Assembly: GCA_905221605.1 (NCBI GenBank)
Contig: CAJNDS010000039.1
Location: 53,501 to 117,500 of the forward strand
Length of the DNA stretch: 64,000 bases
DNA from: Symbiodinium natans
Lineage: Eukaryota > Sar > Dinophyceae > Suessiales > Symbiodiniaceae
Reading direction: 5' to 3'
In this document: positions 43,521 through 64,000 of the stretch, piece by piece
Numbering within the stretch: the stretch's first letter is position 1
Layout of the letters: the number at the start of each line of letters is the position of its first letter
Notes under the pieces: model-generated
What the model saw: only the letters and a program-made list of their open reading frames with translations
The model's database searches: none
Told to the model about the DNA's origin: nothing
Translations under genes and position numbers: made by a program

Positions 43521-44761
43521 GCCAATGAAGAGTTCATATAAACCTCCTTGGCTCGTGCGGCTAGTGTGTTGCTGACATGCCGCAACAGGCAATTGCCCGG
43601 ATTGCTCGGCCCGGCTGGCTTGAGGAAGGCTGCCTGTGCAAAGGGAACTCGGAGCGAGCAACTTCGAAGAGATGTTTCTTTTTTCTCGCAAAGTTGCCAA
43701 AGTTGCCAAAGTTGCACAGCAGGCAAGCTACCCAATGGCAGCATCTTCCACCCGGCCGCGCCACGGGCCCAGAGATGGGGTTTAACAACAAGCATAAAAA
43801 AGAAAGCAAGACACCAAGTCACCAAGTCCTAGGTGTACCGGACTCTTGGCATCTTGCAGAGGCTCAGGCAAAGCAGCGCACGCGCCCTTGAAAGGCCAAA
43901 CAACGCAATCACCACCGACGTGTTGGCCGCTGTGCTGAAACGCTTCGGGTGCGCCGCTGGAATGACGCTGACAGTTGGGGGCACTTCAGGAGTTCGAGAG
44001 CTTTTTGCTTCAACTCTTGATTTTTTTCCTGATCCTTCATCCCGCTATGTGCCGAGTAACCGCGAGTAGCAATGAGCCGCCATGTGTGGCCACGGCAAAC
44101 TTGTAGCTAGTGAAGCTAGGGACTTCGGCAAGCATCGGGAGCCAATGGAACCGAACAAGTTCGCTTGGTGTGATGTGTGATGCGTGACATTTACTAGTAC
44201 AGTCGTCTGGACGGTAATCTGTCAACGAAGCGCGAGAGGTACAGAGATCTCGAGTTCATGGATTTTGCTCTTGCCTGAGTCGATGCCGATGATGCGTGTC
44301 GGGCCCGTGAGGAATAGCAGCACTGATTAACAGCTGGTGCGGCAGATTTCGCACGAGAGCTTAGTGGTAGTTGGCTGCGTTCTCCTGTCTGAAGCAGAGT
44401 TGCCATGATCTGACAAGGTCGAGTGGCGCGACTCGATCGTTTCGTCTCCTCTGGACCTGCCAAAGCGTGTTGTGCAAAAGCATGCGCGTTTCGCGCATCC
44501 ACATATGCACACTCGTTTATTTAGCGAATTCATTTATTGCCTTATTGCCCCCCCCCCCCCCCCCCGCCCCCCCTAAGAGGACTTCAAGAGCTGGTCCTTT
44601 TGTGCCGCTCTGAGCGTCGAGGCGGGGAGACGGAGGGAGTGAGGACGCTGTGTCTGTGTGCGCAACAGAGAGGAACTCCTGTTCTGTTTTGTTTTGTCGA
44701 ATATCACGCTCCCAGAGCGGGCGAGTTTTTTTGCAATTTTTTGCTCTCGTGTGACCAACAG

Positions 44762-44830
44762 GGGGATGGCATCGATTCAATGGCTGTGACGACTCTGGGT
44801 GCGAAGGCAATTCGGGATGCAGTTGGCGAG
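44762..44830 (+). CDS. Carrier-protein exon (GxDSM phosphopantetheine site)
   Basis: After acceptor ACAG|GGG the frame reads GDGIDSMAVTTLGAKAIRDA, with the serine codon at 44777-44779. GIDSM followed by an amphipathic helix is the acyl-carrier (PKS/ACP-like) variant of the LGxDSL motif. A possible helix 1 lies at about 43906-43950 (TDVLAAVLKRFG). Position after the reductase is unusual for an NRPS, where the carrier precedes R; it may belong to a separate small protein or another module. The rest of the domain was not located. Confidence 0.55.
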
Positions 44831-45938
44831 GCCGGGCACGACACGACCAAGCTGGTGCGATTCTTAGTGCAGTTCTTCCTCGGACCTCAACTGATTGCAT
44901 TGGCGCGAGGCCTTCGACCAGTACAACCCAGCTGCAAGTTTGGAGAGTATGCTGCGTTGGTACACTTCACAAGGAACGCCGCTGTGTTAGCCTCGCTTTC
45001 TCCTCGAGAGGGCATCGAAGCATTGCCCCGTTGCAGGCCTCCTTCGATCACCCGAGTCACTGTCGGCACCTTCGCCGGACGATGTTTGAGAGGGCTTCCG
45101 CGCGGTTTCCCTTGGATCGACTTTGTGCTTCGTTCGGTCATAGCACAAGTTGTCATTGTGGTCTGAGGTCCGAGTGTGCATGTTGCATGTAACTTGGGTT
45201 TACGATAAAGGTGGTGTGCAAGAGGATGATTTAGCGTGTTTAGGCTGCAAAGCAGCACGGAACACGCAGGCTTATCGGCTCTGATCTGACATCTCTGCCA
45301 GATAATTTGGCTTGCGGAGCTGTTGGGCAGATGCACGTGGCTGATTGGGCCAGTGGATCGGTTTTGAGAGATCTCAAAATGCAAAAAAATATTCGAAGAG
45401 TGATGCAGGTCTCGGAACACAGTTCTGCTTTGAAGACATGGGGGCGGGGGGTGGGCATGATGCCTTCCACAGTTTCAAGCATGCTCAAGGAGAGCGCTTA
45501 AACTTCAAACTCTCGGACAAACACATGAGCAAGCAGCTGCTGGCAACACTAGCAGACGATGCAAGGCACACTTGAAGCTTGAGCCCCCGAACATTTGCCC
45601 CAAGTCATGTCAATCCTACTCGCCGTGCTGGCTGTGCTTGCTTTGTGAGCCCGGCTGAGTTCCGTACCACAGCAGCTCGGAAATGTAGCACGTAAGCACG
45701 TAGTCTGAGCTGTGATGTCCTGCCAGATTATTGCTGATGCTGCGGCTCTTTGCAGCAGATGTGCTGCGCTGAGCGCGGAACCTCCGCGTATTTGGCCCTG
45801 TCATGCCAAGCTTCTTGAGAGGTCTATGACATAGTTATCGTCTGGATGACAGCCCGGTGGTACCAGGCAGATCGCATCGCCCCTTGTGATTCAGAAGCGG
45901 GTGCAAGCAAGCGCTTGCTGTTTCTGACGGTGCGGTAG
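44831..45938 (+). other. Stretch between carrier exon and methyltransferase
   Basis: 1.1 kb with no recognised exon. Possible gene boundary. A C-run of about 26 nt (44549-44574) lies just upstream of the carrier exon. Confidence 0.5.
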
Positions 45939-48008
45939 GCCGTCTTCAAGCGGCTGAACAGCGGCGACCGCATCCTGGACGTGGGCCTTGGTGTGTGATA
46001 ATAAGCCAAATAAGCACAAAAGCACTTCCACAGACTTGACCACGCCATTGTGAGACGACGAAGTGCCCCCACTAAGAACCGAGGTGGGCATTGGCACAGC
46101 GTCAGCCCTTGCCCGGAACAAGGTGTCGCTAAGTAGCCGTGTAGCATCAATGCAGTAGTCACTAGTCAGTGTGCATACGGGTAATGTTTCACGCTAGTGT
46201 CACATGTGTCACAGCGTAACGGTATTGCGTCACGGCAGTAACTTGATGTTCTGATGGAAGAGTGGTGATACGTGGTGATACGTGGTAATGTATGCCGCAG
46301 GCCGAGATGCTGGACCGGCGCCTCTCTGTCGTCGGGATCGATTACGAGGTGTGCAGAGCCGCAGAGCGTTGTAGAGAGCACTGTAGAGCACCGAAAAGAG
46401 CAGAGACGGCTGCTGTGGCAGTTGGTTTGGAGTGCAGGCAGCGTATGTTCGCAAGGCCGAGGCCTGCGGTCTGCGCACCGCTTTTTCGCCTTGGCTGTCC
46501 TTCTCTTTGTTTCCACTTAAGCTCCGAGACTCTACCCTCGTACTTCTCAAGATTTCTCAAGATTCTCCTCACTTCTCCTCTCGCTTCTCTCCTCTCATTT
46601 CTCCTCTTTCAGACTTGTTCATATGGTTGCACGGGACTTCTTGGCCGACAGTTTTGAGCTACTCCTCTCGCTTCTCCAGTCTCCTTTGTGAGGCCGTGCT
46701 GAAGGCCGAGGAGCTTTGGCGGCCGGCGCCTGCGGGCACCAAGGGCTACAGAGAAGGAGAGCTCCACTCTGAGCGCAGTTTTCTCGCAAGGGGTGTCGAC
46801 TTGTGTGTCCACATGTGTCAGAACCGTCCCAACAGTCATCCCAGCTTTCATTCCACAGTCAGGTTCTATTGTGCAGACCTAAGTCCGTGGAGTCGTGGCG
46901 TGACAGTGACAGCCCCTGGAATGACAGCGTCAAGTCTCTTGCAGAGGTCACGTGCTGCAGCGCTCCATCTACGACGACCTGTCAGACCTTTGCTTCCAGG
47001 CAAGTGAACGCAAGTGAATGTGCAGTGAAAGCAGAGTCGGCTGTCGGGTTTGCGCGTGCCACACGGAAAAGGTGGGTGATCAGCCATTTACGGGAGAGAT
47101 TCCAAAAATCATCCCGGAGGCATCGCAAGGGGCGTGGGCAGTCGTGCGGATGACAACTGTCCGAGCTTTCTTTGGGAGGAGTTGCGCTTTGATGCAGTAT
47201 ACTTCTCCGGCTCTTACTCCGCCAGTATCCCAGAGAGCTCTTTGAGCTTAGAGGCTCTGAGAGTCTCGAGTCAACGAGGTCTTGCCTGATCCGCCAGCGG
47301 CTCTCAGAGCAGGCGAGAAAAGCACTCCGCTTTCTCCACTCCGCTGTGTTGCTCCGCTGCTGGGATGTGCTCTCTCGACATTCCTCGACGCCGTGACTGC
47401 CTGACATCTGCGCTGACTCCATCTTCTTACTCCCCCCTCCCCCCTCCCCCCTTGCCCCCTTCCTCTGCTCGGCTCGCCTCTCAGCACCCTCCTCTCAGTT
47501 CTACCGCTTATGAAGAGCGACGGCCGGGTCTTCATTACACAGCCCAGAGCCAAGTCAGCGACACGGTTCTGTTGCGTTGGGGGCGATTTGTTCCTGTGTG
47601 CAAAGTCAGGACATTCCAGAAGGCACACTCGCCGATGATGGCATTCTTCAAGCCACTGCCGCCCTGTCACCTTCGAGTTCTTTTCGAGCATTGCGGCCTG
47701 CGTTGCCGCGCAGCTTCGCACATGCTTAGAGTCATAACTTCACACTTCACATGACTTGCCAGGCTCAAGTACATTACCACCATAGACTTTGGCCAGCTCG
47801 TCACAGAGGTGCCACCCCTCTCTCGCGCAACACTAAGACTAGCCGAGTCACTAGCCGCACAGCCAAGAGCCAAGAGCCAACGGACAACCTTGGACAACCA
47901 CCATGAACACTCCATCTGACACTTCTCACAGGTGGAACTTGAAGGACTCATCTCAAGCGCCGGAGGCTTCGAAGTGCTGGAGCCTGTGGCCCAGTATTGT
48001 CGCAAGGT
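45939..48008 (+). CDS. Class I SAM-dependent methyltransferase
   Basis: Exons: 45939-45980 (VFKRLNSGDRILD), 46084-46122 (VGIGTASALARNK), 46301-46348 (AEMLDRRLSVVGIDYE), 46693-about 46728 (AVLKAEELWRP), 46947-about 46985 (HVLQRSIYDDLSD), 47179 onward (ELRFDAVYFSGSYS), 47499-47541 (LPLMKSDGRVFI), 47610-47657 (TFQKAHSPMMAFFKP), 47763-47808 (LKYITTIDFGQLVTE), 47932-about 48008 (VELEGLISSAGGFEVLEPV). GDRILD-VGIGTASA is SAM motif I, split by an intron. VVGIDYE is motif II with the acidic residue that binds the ribose. FDAVYFSGS is motif III/IV. Junctions such as ACA CA|G ACA and CCA CT|G CTC keep phase. The substrate is unknown; a role in tailoring the NRPS product is inferred from position only. 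The frame stays open to about 48165, which may be the true end. Confidence 0.8.
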
Positions 48009-48169
48009 CGCACAGACTCAGAGCAGGCTTCCCACATCTTCCCGCATCTTCCCAAAACCAAGGAACAAGCCCATTCCTGGCTCCATTGACACGCGGATGC
48101 AGACTGCTCGGCTCGTGATACTCAAGAAGGCGCGCGCTCGCTTTGCTCTCGCAGCACCAATATAACTAC

Positions 48170-48775
48170 CATGTCGCTACTATTTGACTGATTTGACTGT
48201 GCCCCACCCTTTCTGCAGGCGTAGAAGACCTCGATTGCCACGCTTGCGGGGAAAGATGTGTCAGATGTGACATGTGCTCGTTCAGAGGTGCCAAAGAGCA
48301 GCAGAGCAGCACAGGCAGCACAGGCAGCACATGCTACTCCGGAGCCCGGTCGCCAATCGCCAGCAGTTGGCTCAGAGAAAGCCAGCATGGCGCCAGCGTG
48401 GCCACTCGTTGAGCCTCCAAAGTTCACTTACGTCCCAGACGGCTCGAGACCCTTAGGCCCAGCAGCTCCAAGCCTATACTAATCTATACTAATCTATACT
48501 ATCCTATAGCTCACCATGGCAGAGATTTGCAGCGATGGGGGCCTCTTCGCCAAGGGCGGAGGCGCTGTTGCTTGGAATGCGACGAACCGCGGAGAACTGC
48601 GAAGAACTGGTCTGCGAGGCTTCAACGACTGCTACGTCCATGTCGTTCTTGAGGCATGCCCTCATTGCCCTCCTCAAAAGCCCCCGAAGGGTTGCCCTAC
48701 CGACGTATGGCTCTGACTTTGTATGAACATGTGTGAACGTGATTGAACGTGGTGTGTTGCTTTGGGGTGGATCAG
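48170..48775 (+). other. Likely intergenic stretch between methyltransferase and transporter
   Basis: 600 bp. It includes a GCAGCACAG-type repetitive patch (48295-48330) and an ATCTATACTA triplet repeat (about 48475-48505). A + strand open frame at 48258-48480 has no recognised motif. No clear promoter or trans-splice acceptor could be called. Confidence 0.45.
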
Positions 48776-51127
48776 GCCACCATTGCCGGGCTGGCATTCA
48801 TCGGCGTTGCCGCGGGATTGGTCATCATTCGCGACCTTCCTAGGCCCGCCCCGTGTGAGGTAATGCTGAGGGCGCTGCTGGAGAGTCCAACGTTAAGCGG
48901 GGAGCTCCAAATAGATCTCGACAGCACCAAGGCTGAGGGTTCAGAACATGACCCCTATGGATACCTGTCGTGGAGCTTGCTGTGGCGTGCTTGTTCTGGT
49001 GCGGTGCCCCAGCCCAGGAAGCTGTGTACCTGTGTTTTATTTGGCCGCTTGAATCTCTCGCTGGATCAGGTCGGATTGGCAGAGTTTGCCGTCGGGTTGA
49101 GCGCTATCGAAGCCCGGCACTCTGTTTGCATCGACGTCAGAGTCCTCCCTTCCTCCCCTGCTGCTTCCATTCTTACACGTTCTGTCTCGCAGGGCGGTAG
49201 CTCCCAGCAGTCTGAGGGGAGTCTGAAGAGAGTGAACTGAGTCAACTGAGGCTGAAAAATATTCAAGAGAGCGTTGAGGTTGATGAGTCGGTGTAGGGGA
49301 GAATTAGGGGAGTGTTGAGAAGTGTTGATATGTGAGTCAGAATGAGTCAGAAGTGTCAGTTGATTGAGAGAGCTTCCCCTTCACAGCTCAGGTCACCGGC
49401 GTGAACGTTTCCCAGGGCATCGGTGGCGCCTGCCTCGCAGCGGCTGCTCGGGCCTCGGAGGGAGTCCTAAACAGAGAGAGAGATGCGAGATATCCCGGAT
49501 ATCCCTCTGTTTCGGGGGGCTCTCTGTTGAGGCAATATGCTCTTATCGATACGCACGTAGAGGGCACCTCTTTTTGTGGAGCTAAGCAGCAGCCTCTTCT
49601 GCGATTCGTAAAGAACCGTAGAAGCTTCTTAATGTTCTTACTTAATATCCATTAATGAGAACCCTCTGTCAAGTATTCTTTGCTTCGCTGTGTCAGCAGC
49701 AGTGCGGAAGCAGCGGTGCGAGCAAGGCCCTTGTGGTGGCTTTCTGGCAGCAGCAGGCGACGAGACATGTGTGTGGAATGTGGGAGAGTCGGCTCTCGCG
49801 ACCTTCACTTCAATTGAGTCTTCTGTCCGTGAGGAAGTCAAGCGTGGCCTGACGGAGAGTCTTGGCCTGAAGCTCTGGTGGGTGCTGGCCACACTGGCAC
49901 AGGCCTTGGAGCAGGGTCCCGGGCCCCACAAAAAGAGATGAACGGGACGCGGTCGGAGGCACCACCAACAATTAACAAGTCGCCAGCGCTCCACGAACTT
50001 GACCAAATAGGTCGCGCCAAAACATAACTCAAATAGATCGCGCCAACACAGCTCTTTGAACTTCACCAATAGCTCGCGCCAAAACAGCTCTTTGACCTAC
50101 GGGTGCAGCACGGGTACCCGGCGGGTCTTGTTGAACTCGACCAAACAGCTCAGCTCTTTGAATTTGACCAAATAGCTCGCGCCAAAACGGCTTGTTGAAC
50201 TGCTCGCGTCTGTGAACTTGCACAAATAGCTCGCGCCAAAGCAGCTGGTTGAACTTGACCAAATAGGTCGCGCCAACACAGCTCTTTGAACTCGACCAAA
50301 TACTCGTAGCTTGCACCAAAACGGCTTGTTGAACTCGACCAAATAGCTCATGCCAAGCAGCGATTTGAACTCGACCGAATAGCTCGCGCCAAATCGGCCA
50401 ACTAGCTCGCGCCACGACAGCTGTTTGAACTTGACCAAATAGCTCGCGTCACAACAGCTCTTTGAACTCGACCAAATAGCTCGCGTTAAGGCAGCTCTTT
50501 GAACTCGACCAAGTAGCTCGCGCCAAAGCAGCTCTGTGAACTCTGCCCAAATAGCTGGCGCCAAAACAGAGAACTCGACCGGATAGCTTGCGCCAAATCG
50601 GCTTGTTGAACTCGACCAAATAGCTCGCGCCAAAAGAGCTCTTTGAACTCGACCAATTAGCTCGCAGGTGTTTGAACCCGACCAAGTAGCTCGCGTCAAA
50701 GCAGCTCTTTGAACTCGACCGAATAGCACGCGCCAAGACAACTCGTTGAACTTGACCGAACAGCTCGCGCCAAGACAGCTTTTGAACTTGACCAAGTAGC
50801 TCGCGCCAAGACAGCTGCTTGAATTGCAATGCTGGGATGATCACGTGGAGGTGATCACCACCTACGACCGTGCTTCCAAACCAGGTGCGGCCGGAGGCTT
50901 GGAGGTGACGAGAGAAGACGCTGGAAACACTGGAGTCTGTCAGAGAAATGCTGTGCCTGTACTGACATGAAGCATGGTTAGTTAGTTAAGGTTCGTGACA
51001 GTGAATTGATGTAAGGAATGCATTGCACTGTTTACGTTTCGATTGGTTTAAGGTGGCCCTGGCCTTGAAAGTCTCGGAGCTCCTGCTCTGCGTGGCAGCC
51101 ACCGCGGTGACTTTGGCTACAATTGAG
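48776..51127 (+). CDS. Candidate N-terminal membrane exons of the ABCC transporter
   Basis: Hydrophobic exons after AG acceptors: 48776-about 48835 (ATIAGLAFIGVAAGLVII) and 51053-51127 (VALALKVSELLLCVAATAVT). A frame at 49392-49460 (VTGVNVSQGIGGACLAAAAR) is weaker. ABCC proteins often have an N-terminal membrane domain (TMD0/L0) before TMD1, which fits the position upstream of 52147, but these segments have no diagnostic motif. The 37-bp minisatellite lies in the intron before 51053. Confidence 0.45.
49985..50825 (+). repeat. 37-bp minisatellite, about 22 copies
   Basis: Head-to-tail copies of a 37-bp unit built on GAACTCGACCAAATAGCTCG followed by CGCCAAAACAGCTCTTT, with substitutions and indels. 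For example, GAACTCGACC starts at 50464 and 50501. Because 37 is not a multiple of 3 and the - strand lacks stops, the array gives long - strand frames with a repeating WRELFGRVQ/ASYLVEFN/AIWSSSKS peptide in every phase. It sits in an intron of the transporter gene region. Confidence 0.92.
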
Positions 51128-52146
51128 GGGAGGAGGTGGAACGGTCATTCACTGATCGTCATGATTCAGGTCGAGTCATAGCACAACAGTACAACATCCT
51201 GCAAGCTCATCTTGAGGGCCGGCATAATTAAAGGCCGAAATTATCCCAAGTGATTAAATGCGGCCCAAATGGGCCTTTTAAGGCCCAAGGCGAGCTCAAG
51301 GAGCCTCAAGCTACAACCCGATCAAGAGAACAAGCTGCAACAAGAAGTAGGTGGCTCCAGCATCTGAGACACAAGACGGCGACAACTCCAAAAAGGAGGA
51401 GCAGTCAAAGCCCTTATCTGAAAACTACAAATTGAAAAGCTCAGAATGCATGAGTGGTTCAACAGGCGTGCGCATCTCTCATTTGGTGAGGCTTACCTGG
51501 TGCCCTCTGGACGCCGTGGCTCCACCAGAGAGCCGCCATTGCTCAGCGAGGCGCAATCCCTTAAAGCCGAGCCCCGAAGTCCCCTCAGAGTCCCCTCCCT
51601 CTTGTGAAGACTTTTGCGAGAAGTTTTGACTAGTAATAGTGACACTACATTTTCTGGCCGAGTGCCCTGACAGATGTCGGATTGCCCAGCCATGCCCAGC
51701 CACGCCCAGCCATGTCTCTTTAGTTTTCTAGCCATGCGGTGAGCACCACTGCGATACCAAGTCTTCAGCTGCTCTGCACTGCTAGGAGGATGGGATTTCA
51801 ATGGTTGGCGGCGGGGGACGTTTTGCCGGGCACTCGTTATGTTGCACCTTGCAAATCGCGCGAATACTCTCGCAGTCCGACAGATCCGACAATCTTCCCT
51901 GAAGGCGCGATCCCTCAGCACGCGCGAACCTTCTCCTGAGGCTCGGACCTTCAGTTACCTTCAGTTGAGATGCCATGTATGACGCCACATGACGCAGGAC
52001 CAAGTGGGCATCATCGGATGGCTCGTGGCAACCTCGGGCAGAGGGCAGCAGTGAACTTCAGTGAACCGAATGGAGATACGAAGGGTCCGAAGGGTTGCAG
52101 ACTCTTGCACTCTAGGACTCTAGGAGAGTGCTCTCAGAGAGCGGAG

Positions 52147-63937
<11,791 letters not shown>

Positions 63938-64000
63938 GTCAAGCAGGACAGGTCTAGCTGAAGCGGCTCAAGCTCAGCTCAAGCAGCTGAATGCTTTCAG

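Noticed and set aside
44930-44975. FGEYAALV string resembling the acyltransferase motif GHSxGEYAAL
   Set aside because: No GHS nucleophile before it and no other acyltransferase motif nearby; taken as coincidence.
50029-50844. Repetitive - strand proteins (WRELFGRVQ repeats), and a possible CRISPR array
   Set aside because: Direct 37-bp repeats with no spacers and with drifting copies are a minisatellite; the frames persist in all phases only because the unit lacks stops on that strand.

Overview
The window looks like nuclear DNA of a dinoflagellate, probably a symbiodiniacean or relative. The evidence is in the sequence. Coding DNA is cut into about 110 recognisable short exons, all on the + strand. 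They join in frame only if introns end in AG (usually AG|G) and begin with GC, GT or GA, GC being the commonest. Introns are full of simple repeats. No gene was recognised on the - strand, and no rRNA, tRNA, CRISPR array or transposase was seen. Exon limits given here come from matching conserved protein motifs across AG acceptors with a consistent reading phase; they are models, not transcript data.

Layout: (1) 587-28729, a multimodular nonribosomal peptide synthetase (NRPS): the end of an adenylation (A) domain and its carrier (T), then C-A-T, then C-A-T. (2) About 29559-34900, a membrane-embedded, hexapeptide-repeat region resembling the terminal domain of Pls-type (epsilon-poly-lysine synthetase-like) NRPSs. 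(3) 40315-43520, an NAD(P)-binding thioester-reductase-like domain. (4) 44762-44830, the phosphopantetheine-site exon of a further carrier domain. (5) 45939-48008, a class I SAM-dependent methyltransferase. (6) From 48.8-51 kb to the right edge, an ABCC (MRP-type) ABC exporter: TMD1, NBD1, an acidic/lysine linker and TMD2. NBD2 would lie outside the window.

I could not find a stop codon, trans-splice acceptor or poly(A) evidence that fixes where one transcript ends and the next begins. Blocks 1-4 may be one giant megasynthase or several genes, and the methyltransferase and transporter are probably separate genes. As a unit the locus reads like a peptide assembly line with membrane anchoring, reductive chemistry, methylation and export, which is unusual for a eukaryote. 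The peptide product cannot be predicted with confidence.

The non-coding part is introns and intergenic DNA. It holds long (CT)n, (GT)n, (GGA)n and (GA)n tracts, a 37-bp minisatellite of about 22 copies, a perfect 114-bp tandem duplication, a degenerate satellite cluster, and many 7-10-bp tandem repeats.
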